From DAMBHY01 sp032068765 (lineage in GTDB: Bacteria; Bacteroidota; Bacteroidia; Bacteroidales; Dysgonomonadaceae), in assembly GCA_032068765.1 (NCBI GenBank), contig DAMBHY010000013.1:7725-71724 (forward strand): 64,000 nt of DNA, in the 5' to 3' direction. Positions within the stretch are counted from its first letter, which is position 1, and every line of letters starts with the position of its first letter. Shown one piece after another: positions 36,299-44,176 of the stretch. Position numbers and translations under genes: made by a program. The notes beneath the pieces are model-generated. The model made no database searches and was not told the DNA's origin. It was given only the letters and a program-made list of their open reading frames with translations.

Positions 36299-36913
36299 TT
36301 ATACAATATAGTTTATTTTATGCAGTTCGGGATTCAGAAAAGCTACGCCAAAATCTGTTCTTTCAAAAGTAACTCTGACATCGGGATGATTCCTGATTTC
36401 GTTCCAAAAATTGCGACTACTTTTAGAAGTAAGCGGATCAATAATCCAGCATGTTTTTGTATTACTTATATCCAACAACTTTTCTATATAAATGTTTGGA
36501 GAATCTTCTTGTTTGAGAAAAATAAGATCATATTTTTGCGAAATATTTTTTATTTCATTGATGATATGCATGTTTGAAAATGGTTTTAAGATAATCGTTA
36601 AAGGTTTGTTTTGATTTAAATATAAATCCAGTTTTGCGTTTGTTGGGCTTGTCAGATATAGAGTATCAATACCTTGTTCCGTTCCTATTTGCAAGATAGA
36701 TGAAGGTTGAAGAAAGTTTACAATTTTAAAAAATAGGCGATATTTGTCTATATGTTTTGAATGAATGTTTTCGTGTTTTAGTTGATTTTCAATATCAGCA
36801 AAATGATTGTAAATGAGTTTATCGCCAAGAATATTAGTGATAAAATGAAAAGCAAAAGGCGAATGTACTCCATGTCCTTTTGCTGTCAATTTTCTTTTTA
36901 AAAAACGAAACAT
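36299..36913 (-). CDS. SAM-methyltransferase-like protein
   Basis: A 204-residue soluble protein beginning MFRFLKRKLTAKGHGVHSPFAFHF. The HGVHSPF-type opening is common to a Bacteroidota family annotated as class I SAM-dependent methyltransferase-like. A Rossmann strand-loop is visible as SILQIGTEQGIDTLYL (motif I, with the usual glycines reduced) near residue 72 and another strand at KYDLIFLKQED. The degenerate motif I leaves open whether SAM is bound. Start is 5 nt after the ispF stop, so it is in that operon. Confidence 0.6.
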   Translation of the reverse strand: MFRFLKRKLTAKGHGVHSPFAFHFITNILGDKLIYNHFADIENQLKHENIHSKHIDKYRLFFKIVNFLQPSSILQIGTEQGIDTLYLTSPTNAKLDLYLNQNKPLTIILKPFSNMHIINEIKNISQKYDLIFLKQEDSPNIYIEKLLDISNTKTCWIIDPLTSKSSRNFWNEIRNHPDVRVTFERTDFGVAFLNPELHKINYIV

Positions 36914-36918
36914 TCTTT

Positions 36919-37401
36919 TTACTTAATCTTCTCAATAAGAACAACGGCGTAAGCTGTAATACCTTCTTCTCGACCTACGAATCCCATTTTTTCGGATGTA
37001 GTCGCTTTGATTGAAATATCATCCACATCCATATGCAGAATTTCAGAAAGTTTTTCCTGCATAGCAGGAATTTGCGGATTTAGTTTTGGTCGTTCGGCAC
37101 ATATTGTTGCATCGATGTTTCCGAGAGTGTATCCTTTGTCTTTCAATAGACTAAGCGTTTTGGATAAAAGTATTTTACTATCAATGTTTTCGTAAGTTGC
37201 CAAAGTGTCTGGAAAATGGAATCCAATGTCGCGCAAATTTGCGGCTCCGAGCATTGCGTCACAAATGGCATGAATAAGAACATCGGCATCGGAATGTCCT
37301 TGCAATCCTTTTTCAAAAGGAATCTTTATGCCTCCCATCCAAAACTCACGGTTCTCTGCCAAACGATGCATGTCATAACCAAAACCGATTCTAATTTTCA
37401 T
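36919..37401 (-). CDS. ispF: 2-C-methyl-D-erythritol 2,4-cyclodiphosphate synthase
   Basis: A 160-residue trimeric zinc enzyme of the non-mevalonate isoprenoid pathway. GFGYDMHRL gives the Asp and His metal ligands, GHSDADVLIHAICDA the third His, and DIGFHFPDT and KATTSEKMGFVGREEGI are the remaining conserved blocks. Length is standard. Its isoprenoid product feeds enzymes such as the prenyl synthase at 5.3 kb. Confidence 0.95.
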   Translation of the reverse strand: MKIRIGFGYDMHRLAENREFWMGGIKIPFEKGLQGHSDADVLIHAICDAMLGAANLRDIGFHFPDTLATYENIDSKILLSKTLSLLKDKGYTLGNIDATICAERPKLNPQIPAMQEKLSEILHMDVDDISIKATTSEKMGFVGREEGITAYAVVLIEKIK

Positions 37402-37413
37402 TACTGTGGATAT

Positions 37414-38028
37414 TTATTTAATTGGGATATTCAATAATTTTTTTCCGTTCAGGTAACCTTCAAGCTTATCGCCGATATATATAGGACCTACTCCTGCAGG
37501 AGTTCCAGTAAAAATGAGATCTCCGATTTTCAGGGTGAAAAACTGGCTAACGTAAGTTATAATCTTATCAATGGAGAAAATCATATCTTTGGTGTTTCCT
37601 TGCTGAACGGTCTGTTGATTAATATCTAATCTGAAATCAATAGCGTGTATATCTGAAATATCATCTTTTGAAATAAACTCACCAATCGCGGCAGAATTGT
37701 CGAAACTCTTCGAGATCTCCCAAGGTAATCCGAGTTTTTTCTGCTGCATCTGCAAATCACGCGCCGTAAAATCGATTCCTATGGTGAGCTCTTCGTAATA
37801 GCGGTGAGCAAATCGTTCGGCGATATTTTTCCCTAAACGTGAGATTTTTACAACCACTTCCGTTTCATAATGAACTTCATTGGAAAAATCCGGAATGAAA
37901 AAAGGTTTTTCTGATTTCAGAATCGCAGAATCCGGTTTCATGAAAATGACAGGGTCGGAAGTCTCAAAACTTCGTTTCATTTCTTCGTTGTGCGAAACAT
38001 AATTAAGTCCTACAGCAATGATTTTCAT
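37414..38028 (-). CDS. Fumarylacetoacetate hydrolase family protein
   Basis: A 204-residue FAH-fold enzyme. Metal-site residues appear in VHYETEVVVKI (E-x-E) and IGIDFTARDLQ (Asp), and the conserved FTGTPAGVGPI is near the C-terminus. Relatives act as acylpyruvate hydrolases, oxaloacetate decarboxylases or tautomerases; the exact reaction cannot be fixed. The start overlaps the rex stop by 4 nt (ATGA), so the two are translationally coupled. Confidence 0.85.
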   Translation of the reverse strand: MKIIAVGLNYVSHNEEMKRSFETSDPVIFMKPDSAILKSEKPFFIPDFSNEVHYETEVVVKISRLGKNIAERFAHRYYEELTIGIDFTARDLQMQQKKLGLPWEISKSFDNSAAIGEFISKDDISDIHAIDFRLDINQQTVQQGNTKDMIFSIDKIITYVSQFFTLKIGDLIFTGTPAGVGPIYIGDKLEGYLNGKKLLNIPIK

Positions 38029-38675
38029 GAATTTATTTCTTTTAGACGATTGAACATTACCGCAAGATGAGCGTATAAAGAAGTATTTTGCAAAACAATG
38101 TTTTCAGGAACGCAAACGCGGTAAGGAGTAAAATTCCAAACGGCTTTTATGCCGCTTTCAATCATCAACTCAACGGCTGATTGCGCCTCTTCCACAGGAA
38201 CCGTCAGAATGCCTATGTCTGCTCTCAATTTCTTATTTATTTCTACCAATTCATTAGAATGATAAATGGGAATGTCGTTGATTTGTTTGCCAATAATTTT
38301 CTCGTTAATGTCAAATCCCGCAACGATTTTCAGCCCAAATTGTTCAAGACCGTTGTCGCCCAAAAGTGCCGAGCCCAGACTACCGACTCCCAAAATAACA
38401 GCTTTATGTTTGTTTGTAAATCCTAAAAAAGATTCTAGAATATCTACCAGTGAATTTACATCATAACCCACACGCGTTTTGCCATTCACATGTATGTAAG
38501 ACAAGTCTTTGGCAATCTGCGTAGCGGAAACATTTATTTTGTTAGCAATTTGTGTGGTGGAAACAAAGTTTTCTCCATTTTTTTGAAGAAACTTGACATA
38601 AGCAAGATACCAGGGCAACCGTCTAAGTGCGGGCTCTGGGATATTTTTATTCTTTGCAACCGTCGTCATCTTCAT
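38025..38675 (-). CDS. rex: Redox-sensing transcriptional repressor Rex
   Basis: A 216-residue NAD(H)-responsive repressor. The N-terminal winged helix covers about residues 10-85 (STTQIANKINVSATQIAKDLSY). The Rossmann domain begins VILGVGSLGSALLG, and IPEPALRRLPWYL is the usual Rex opening. Rex leaves DNA when NADH/NAD is high, releasing fermentation genes. It leads a minus-strand operon with FAH, ispF, the methyltransferase-like gene and pduO. No convincing Rex operator was found near the lysine operon. Confidence 0.93.
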   Translation of the reverse strand: MKMTTVAKNKNIPEPALRRLPWYLAYVKFLQKNGENFVSTTQIANKINVSATQIAKDLSYIHVNGKTRVGYDVNSLVDILESFLGFTNKHKAVILGVGSLGSALLGDNGLEQFGLKIVAGFDINEKIIGKQINDIPIYHSNELVEINKKLRADIGILTVPVEEAQSAVELMIESGIKAVWNFTPYRVCVPENIVLQNTSLYAHLAVMFNRLKEINS

Positions 38676-38701
38676 TTGGTTTTTGGAAAACTTTTATAGT
38701 A

Positions 38702-38709
38702 CAAAAGTA
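38702..38709 (-). promoter_or_regulatory. Promoter -7 element for the rex operon
   Basis: TACTTTTG on the minus strand is a full TAnnTTTG match, 26 bp upstream of the rex ATG. Confidence 0.5.
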
Positions 38710-38743
38710 TTTATTTTTCAGCTTTACGGAAAAAAATCTGTAA

Positions 38744-40975
38744 TTATTTCAGTGTGATTTTTATTTTGTTAGCTCTCACTAAATCTTTGTGTGAAATTCT
38801 AAATGAATTTATCTTTTTTCCATCCACTTCAATCTTATCGATTATTTGCGCGGTAGAGTTTTTCTTATCAAGTGTAATTTCAAGTTGATTATTCCTATAA
38901 TATTTGTTATTCAATCGCAATGTAATTTTGTCGAAAACAGGAGAAGTGAAGGTATATGAAGCATCGGTAGGATTGTCGGGATAAAGTCCTATCATATTAA
39001 AAAATGCCCATGTAGACATCGTTCCCGTGTCGTCGTTTCCGGGAAGTCCGTTCGGAGCGTTTTTGAAATTCTTTTCAAGTAATTCGCGGGTAAGTTTTTG
39101 CGTGCGCCATTCTTCGCCTTTCACGTAACTAAAAAGATAAGGATACGAGATATTCGGTTCATTTGTAGGATCATAAAGCTTGTCGTCAAAAACTTTTTGC
39201 AGTTTATTTACAAACGACTTCTTACCTCCATGCATTTTAATAAGACCTTTCACATCGTGCGGCACCATAAAGGAATAATTCCAAGAGCTTCCTTCATGAA
39301 ATCCGGGGACGGATTCGAAATTGGCTCCTTGTTTAGGATTGAAAGGCGATAGAAATTTGCCATCAGAAAGCAAAGGACGGAAGGTTCCGTATTCTTTGGA
39401 GAAATATGTTTTGTATCCCATCGATTGGTTGAACAATCTTCTTGCATCTTTCTCATTGCCTAAATCTTTTGCCAATTTACTCAGTGCATTATCTGCTATA
39501 TAATATTCCAAAGCTTCGGAAACGGAATTATCATATTTCTGACGAATAGGTATATATCTCAATTTTAAATAATCGGAACTATTCGGTCGAAGGAAATTAT
39601 TTTCTACCTGACTCGCGGATTTAATCATTGCTGAATAAGCAGCTTTAATGTCAAAACTGCGCAAACCTTTCATCCAAGTGTCGACTATAACGGGAATTGC
39701 GGGGTCACCTTCCATCGTCATGGTTTCTCTGCCGTAAAGTTCCCATTTTGGAAGCCAGCCACTTTCTTTGTACATATCAATCATAGAACGCACCAAATCG
39801 ATTTGCTTTTCTGGATAAAGTAAAGTGAGCAGTTGATGTACGTTTCTGTAAGTATCCCATAACGAAAACACGGTGTATCGCGAAGTTTCGGTCTTTCCAT
39901 TCTTGGCGCTTTGCATCATCGGATATTCTCCGTTCACGTCATTCAACAAATTGGGATGAAGTAAGGCATGATAAAGTGCAGTGTAAAATATAGTTTTCTG
40001 GTCAGAAGTTCCGCCCACTACCGTCACACGAGAAAGAGCTTCATTCCACATGGATTGTGCATTGGATTTTACTTTTTCAAAATCGAAGCCTTGTTGTTCT
40101 TTTTCTAGATTTTCTCTTGCATTGGCGGTGCTGACAAACGAAACGCCTATTTGCACTTCGATGGTTTCGCCTTGTTCGGTGTTGAAATTGAAATACGAAC
40201 CTATGTTGTCTCCTGCTATGTCGCGGTTATATGTTTTATAAAGTTTGTATTTTCCAGCGGTGGCATCCCAGGCTTTTTCGGCATCCATTTCACGTTGTTT
40301 TTTCCAGTATCCGAAAGATTCCGGCTTTTTATTGAGGCGCATTACAAAATAAATGGGGAAAACCGCTTCGGGATTATAACAGAATGTGCCCAAGAGTTTC
40401 ATTCCTTCAATTTCCGTATCAGAAACATTGCGCATCCACGCACCGGATTCGTTGGTCAATCCTTCTCCCAAATTCAGAAGAATATGCGATGCTCCTTTGG
40501 GGAAAGTAAAACGCGCAATACTTGAACGAAGAGTCGCGGAAACTTCCGTTTTGATTCCGTATTTGGTAAGAAAATTAGTGTAATATCCGGGCGCTGCCGC
40601 TTCCTCTTTGTATTTACTGCCGTAGACATTGAAATCAACATTCAATTCTCCGGTAGTCGGCATCAGCAACAACGAACTTAGTTCAGGACATCCTACGCCG
40701 CTGAGGTTGACATGAGAATATCCCGTAAAAACAGAATTTTCGTTGGAGTAGGGTGTTGACCACCACTGTTTGTCTTTATCGTATTTGTTTTCAGCCGAAC
40801 CCATCACGTTGAAAGGTGCAACAGACATCATTCCGCTCGGACAGACAGGTCCCGGGTTGGTGGTTCCGTAGTTGGTGGTTCCGATAAACGGATTAACAAA
40901 GTTAACTGGTTGTTGCGAATAAAGACTTCCGCAGATAGCCAAAAGTACGATAAGTAATTTTCTCTTTATAGTCAT
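38744..40975 (-). CDS. Secreted glycoside hydrolase family 92 alpha-mannosidase
   Basis: A 743-residue enzyme with signal peptide MTIKRKLLIVLLAICGSLYS, so exported. GH92 hallmarks in order: VNPFIGTTNYGTTNPGP at the mature N-terminus, SLWDTYRNVHQLLTLLYP and the later GNDDTGTMSTWAFFNMIGLYP, whose Asp pair belongs to the calcium-dependent inverting site. GH92 enzymes remove alpha-linked mannose from host or fungal N-glycans. Start chosen at 40975; a longer frame to 41008 would include the promoter. No SusCD pair is adjacent. Confidence 0.93.
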   Translation of the reverse strand: MTIKRKLLIVLLAICGSLYSQQPVNFVNPFIGTTNYGTTNPGPVCPSGMMSVAPFNVMGSAENKYDKDKQWWSTPYSNENSVFTGYSHVNLSGVGCPELSSLLLMPTTGELNVDFNVYGSKYKEEAAAPGYYTNFLTKYGIKTEVSATLRSSIARFTFPKGASHILLNLGEGLTNESGAWMRNVSDTEIEGMKLLGTFCYNPEAVFPIYFVMRLNKKPESFGYWKKQREMDAEKAWDATAGKYKLYKTYNRDIAGDNIGSYFNFNTEQGETIEVQIGVSFVSTANARENLEKEQQGFDFEKVKSNAQSMWNEALSRVTVVGGTSDQKTIFYTALYHALLHPNLLNDVNGEYPMMQSAKNGKTETSRYTVFSLWDTYRNVHQLLTLLYPEKQIDLVRSMIDMYKESGWLPKWELYGRETMTMEGDPAIPVIVDTWMKGLRSFDIKAAYSAMIKSASQVENNFLRPNSSDYLKLRYIPIRQKYDNSVSEALEYYIADNALSKLAKDLGNEKDARRLFNQSMGYKTYFSKEYGTFRPLLSDGKFLSPFNPKQGANFESVPGFHEGSSWNYSFMVPHDVKGLIKMHGGKKSFVNKLQKVFDDKLYDPTNEPNISYPYLFSYVKGEEWRTQKLTRELLEKNFKNAPNGLPGNDDTGTMSTWAFFNMIGLYPDNPTDASYTFTSPVFDKITLRLNNKYYRNNQLEITLDKKNSTAQIIDKIEVDGKKINSFRISHKDLVRANKIKITLK

Positions 40976-41005
40976 TATATCATTTACATTTTTCACGAAA
41001 TTACT

Positions 41006-41013
41006 CAAAAATA
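41006..41013 (-). promoter_or_regulatory. Promoter -7 element for the GH92 gene
   Basis: TATTTTTG on the minus strand matches TAnnTTTG exactly, 30 bp before the chosen ATG at 40975. Confidence 0.45.
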
Positions 41014-41197
41014 TTTATGCGTACAAAACAGGAAAGTTCGCAAGAAATAAGAAATTTGTAATAGATGTAATGTCAACTTAAACTTACCGTTTCAAAATGA
41101 TTAATTTCCAACCGGTTTTTTGACAATTTTAAAAAAACATCCAAAATATCGATGCTTATTATTAACTTTATAAGCCTTAAAATGAAATATTTAAAAA

Positions 41198-41229
41198 TTT
41201 CGTTACCACGAAGAATTTATATATTTTTG
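41198..41229 (+). promoter_or_regulatory. Probable promoter of the lysine fermentation operon
   Basis: TATTTTTG at 41222-41229 is a full match to TAnnTTTG, with TTTCG about 19 bp upstream as a weak -33. It leaves a leader of about 60 nt before kal. The leader has a 14-bp A/T palindrome (TTTAAATATTTAAA, about 41272-41285). The 320-bp gap to the GH92 gene shows no B12-riboswitch core that I could recognise and no coding frame. Confidence 0.55.
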
Positions 41230-41295
41230 TAGTCTACTCTTTAATCTTTTTGAAAGATATTGACTTGACAATTTAAATATTTAAAAATAAAATAT

Positions 41296-41685
41296 ATGAA
41301 AACATCCATGATTCGCGTACGTATGAGTTCTCATGATGCACATTACGGCGGAAATCTTGTAGACGGAGCAAAAATGCTTCAGCTTTTTGGTGACGTGGCC
41401 ACCGAGTTACTAATAGCTAACGACGGCGACGAAGGTCTTTTCGTAGCTTATGACAATGTCGAATTCCTGAATCCTGTTTTTGCCGGAGACTATATCGAAG
41501 CTACAGGGGAAATCACAAAAGTGGGCAATACTTCCCGTAAAATGTCTTTCGAAGCCAAGAAAGTTATTAGTCCACGCACGGACATTTCTGCATCAGCAGC
41601 CGATGTATTGGAAGAACCCGTTGTAGTTTGTCGTGCAAGCGGAACTTGCGTTGTTCCTAAAGACTGTCAAAGAATCGATAAATAA
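41296..41685 (+). CDS. kal: 3-aminobutyryl-CoA ammonia-lyase
   Basis: A 129-residue hotdog-fold lyase that removes ammonia from L-3-aminobutyryl-CoA to give crotonyl-CoA, the last nitrogen-releasing step of lysine fermentation. Typical sequence: MIRVRMSSHDAHYGGNLVDGAK at the N-terminus, with VEFLNPVFAGDYIEATGEI as the central hotdog strand. Identification rests on resemblance plus position as the first gene before kce, kdd and kam. It is followed 19 nt later by kce. Confidence 0.92.
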   Translation: MKTSMIRVRMSSHDAHYGGNLVDGAKMLQLFGDVATELLIANDGDEGLFVAYDNVEFLNPVFAGDYIEATGEITKVGNTSRKMSFEAKKVISPRTDISASAADVLEEPVVVCRASGTCVVPKDCQRIDK

Positions 41686-41704
41686 CCCCTAAACTGTAAA
41701 ATCA

Positions 41705-42526
41705 ATGGAAAAACTAATCATAACCGCCGCTATCTGCGGTGCTGAGGTTACAAAAGAACAAAATCCCGCCGTTCCTTATACAGTAGAAGAAATAGTCCGC
41801 GAAGCTAAGTCGGCTTACGATGCCGGAGCAGCTATTATACATATCCATGTGCGCGAAGACGACGGTACACCCACTCAAAGCAAAGAACGTTTCAAAGAAT
41901 GCATGGATGCGGTGAAAAAAGTAATTCCTGACGTTATCCTTATCCCATCAACAGGTGGTGCAGTGGGAATGACTGCTGAAGAACGCCTTCAACCAACCGA
42001 ACTTTTCCCAGAAATGGCTACGCTTGACTGCGGAACCTGCAACTTTGGCGATGAAGTGTTTGAAAATACCATGCCAATGATGCGTGCTTTCGGAAAGCGT
42101 ATGATTGAAAACAACATCAAACCGGAATACGAATGTTTCGAAATGGGACATTTGGATACCATCGTGCGTATGGCGAAAAAAGGTGAAGTTCCAGGCGCAC
42201 CGATGCAGTTCAATTTCGTGTTGGGCGTTCCTGGATGTACTCCCGCAACGGCTGAAAACCTCGGATGGTTGGTAAATAATATTCCCACTGGTTCTACATG
42301 GACCGCTACCGGAATTGGTCGCAATGCTTTTACATTGGCGGCAGCAGCCATCACGATGGGCGGACACGTACGCGTGGGATTTGAAGACAATCTCAACCTT
42401 TCGAGAGGCGTTTTGGCAAAATCTAACGGCGAATTGGTAGAAAAAGTAGTGCGTCTGGCAAAAGAACTGGGCCGCGAAATCGCTACACCTGCCGACGCAC
42501 GTCGGATTTTGGGATTGACTAAATAA
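41705..42526 (+). CDS. kce: 3-keto-5-aminohexanoate cleavage enzyme
   Basis: A 273-residue BKACE-family zinc enzyme: 3-keto-5-aminohexanoate plus acetyl-CoA gives 3-aminobutyryl-CoA plus acetoacetate. IIHIHVRED supplies the zinc ligands His46 and His48, GAEVTKEQNP contains the conserved Glu14, and GFEDNLNLSRG the late Glu ligand; these positions agree with those reported for the characterised Kce. No stem-loop follows; instead a 42-bp-period array separates it from the next gene. Confidence 0.94.
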   Translation: MEKLIITAAICGAEVTKEQNPAVPYTVEEIVREAKSAYDAGAAIIHIHVREDDGTPTQSKERFKECMDAVKKVIPDVILIPSTGGAVGMTAEERLQPTELFPEMATLDCGTCNFGDEVFENTMPMMRAFGKRMIENNIKPEYECFEMGHLDTIVRMAKKGEVPGAPMQFNFVLGVPGCTPATAENLGWLVNNIPTGSTWTATGIGRNAFTLAAAAITMGGHVRVGFEDNLNLSRGVLAKSNGELVEKVVRLAKELGREIATPADARRILGLTK

Positions 42527-42563
42527 AAACGGGAAGATTTCGGTCAATAATTTCTTTATTATA

Positions 42564-42857
42564 TTGCAAAATACTTAGGAATGGCAATGATTCCTTCAGG
42601 ACATATTGCGATTCCTTTGGAAATGGCAATTCTTACCGAAGAAATAATTGCAATTTCTTCAGACATTGCAATAAAGTTATTTAATTGTATTGCTAATAAG
42701 TGTATTTTTGCAATAGAGTATTTAAATTAAATTGCAAAGTAGTATATTTCGGCAATAAAAAATTTAGATTAAATTGCAAAACAATCAGAAATCGCACAAC
42801 GACTAAATAGTTTGATTGCAAAAATATTTGTAATCGCAATTCGGCTAAATAGTTTTT
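42564..42857. repeat. Tandem array B: seven degenerate 42-bp units
   Basis: TTGC recurs at 42564, 42606, 42648, 42690, 42732, 42774 and 42816, exactly 42 bp apart. A second NGCA word sits 18 bp after each, so fourteen G-C-A/T boxes alternate at 18 and 24 bp without exception. Bases between boxes have diverged widely. The last two units carry CTAAATAGTTT, and the HTH gene begins 18 bp after the array. Read in the frame of that gene, units spell Ile-Ala repeats of 14 residues, but stops in units 4 and 5 show it is not translated as a whole. Confidence 0.88.
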
Positions 42858-42874
42858 ACGATACGGGTAATAAT

Positions 42875-43324
42875 ATGGCAGGCGCAACTCCTTTTAAACA
42901 GTACACACCTCGAGATTTATACAAAGGCGTGTCGGAAGTGGAAGAACAGCACGTTGTTTCTCCTTCCAAAACTACTGTAAAGTTTCGCCGCAAGATAGAA
43001 TTGGAGAAAACGGGCAACGAACTGCTCGACTTGTGGCTCGAAAACCTCACGACGCAAGGCATGGAAGACCGTTTTTATCACGCCCGCAAACTCGGAATAT
43101 CAGCCGACTCCCTCAAACATGTGGTGCTGGCGTTCACGGGCATGGGATATCAGGCGTTTGTAGATGAACTTTGCTATATGGTTGCTGCCGACATGATTGA
43201 TAAATTTCCAAGAACTCAGTTGAAAGAGATTTCCGATTTTCTCGGCTTCAAAGCATACAGCACAATGTTTCGACTCTTCAAAAAGAAGCAGAAACTTTCG
43301 CCCAGCGGAGGAACCAGGGAGTAA
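42875..43324 (+). CDS. Small protein with AraC-like helix-turn-helix
   Basis: A 149-residue soluble protein. The C-terminal third, KFPRTQLKEISDFLGFKAYS followed by TMFRLFKKKQKLSP, matches the second HTH of AraC proteins (E-I-A..L-G-F..S-x-F-x-R-x-F-K-K..G-x-S-P). The N-terminal half (about 1-105) lacks the cupin seen in AraC and is not recognised. It sits in the lysine operon between kce and kdd, directly after array B, and might bind that array. A longer frame from 42812 would read through the last array unit; the ATG at 42875 is preferred. Confidence 0.65.
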   Translation: MAGATPFKQYTPRDLYKGVSEVEEQHVVSPSKTTVKFRRKIELEKTGNELLDLWLENLTTQGMEDRFYHARKLGISADSLKHVVLAFTGMGYQAFVDELCYMVAADMIDKFPRTQLKEISDFLGFKAYSTMFRLFKKKQKLSPSGGTRE

Positions 43325-43335
43325 AAAGAATTTAT

Positions 43336-44145
43336 ATGGACAAGATTTATAGATATTTTTTTCTATTCTTTCTATTCTTGAGTTCTCATTTGAATGCTCA
43401 GGTCGGAATTGATTTTATAGAAAAGATTAGTACCTATAAAGATTCAGTGAAATATAAGTTTTTAGCAATTGAAGGAAAAAGAAAAGCGGTATTAGATAGT
43501 TCTACTTTTGATGCAGATACTTATCGTAAATTTTTTGATAAGCTATATTTACCGAAAGGAAAAAAGTTGCAGTGTTATTATGAATATCGACAAACGTCTT
43601 CACATCCACATTTATTTGTTACAAGCGATACTTTGGATATTCGAAAATACTTACACTTTTTGTTTGAGAAAGATTCTGACAAAAGCTATGCTCGTCAATA
43701 TCATATAGAATTTGATTCTGTGGGAGTGCTTGTCAGAAATTCCGACAACTTCTTAGAGAATAATTTTATCCCTGAAGACAGCAAAGAAGGTTATCTTCAA
43801 TATCTTTATTTAATCAATAAAGGAGAATATTTTGCTTATCTGTGGCATGACGCGTATGCAGAAAACGAAGTACTTATTTCAAATAAAAGATTAGATAATT
43901 TTCTGAAGATGTATAATAAAGAAGATTTTATTTATGATATAAATAAATTCAAGCAATTATACAATATAGACAAAACTCCGAAAGTATATTGGGGTTCTGA
44001 ATACTATTTGATTACATGGTATGAACTTTGGACACATCGGGGAGTATTTAAATGCACTTATAAAATAGATAAAAAAGCTCCACATGAAATAGAAGAAATT
44101 GCATGGGAGAATATACTACCTATAGATATAAATTTCATATATTAA
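43336..44145 (+). CDS. Uncharacterised exported protein
   Basis: A 269-residue protein with a Sec signal peptide (FFLFFLFLSSHLNAQ, cleavage after about residue 22). The mature part is rich in Lys, Tyr, Phe and Asp and has no motif I recognise. It is 11 nt after the HTH gene and 31 nt before kdd. It is more AT-rich than the surrounding lysine genes and has no apparent role in the pathway, so it may have been inserted together with the HTH gene and array B. Confidence 0.6.
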   Translation: MDKIYRYFFLFFLFLSSHLNAQVGIDFIEKISTYKDSVKYKFLAIEGKRKAVLDSSTFDADTYRKFFDKLYLPKGKKLQCYYEYRQTSSHPHLFVTSDTLDIRKYLHFLFEKDSDKSYARQYHIEFDSVGVLVRNSDNFLENNFIPEDSKEGYLQYLYLINKGEYFAYLWHDAYAENEVLISNKRLDNFLKMYNKEDFIYDINKFKQLYNIDKTPKVYWGSEYYLITWYELWTHRGVFKCTYKIDKKAPHEIEEIAWENILPIDINFIY

Positions 44146-44176
44146 TTAAATTATAAAACAAAAAAACGAGAACAAA

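Noticed and set aside
41014..41295. Cobalamin riboswitch upstream of the lysine operon
   Set aside because: Looked for the conserved B12-box and core helices because KamDE uses AdoCbl; the region is A/T-rich with nothing matching.
42564..42857. CRISPR array
   Set aside because: Units are contiguous and degenerate with no unique spacers, and no cas genes are present.
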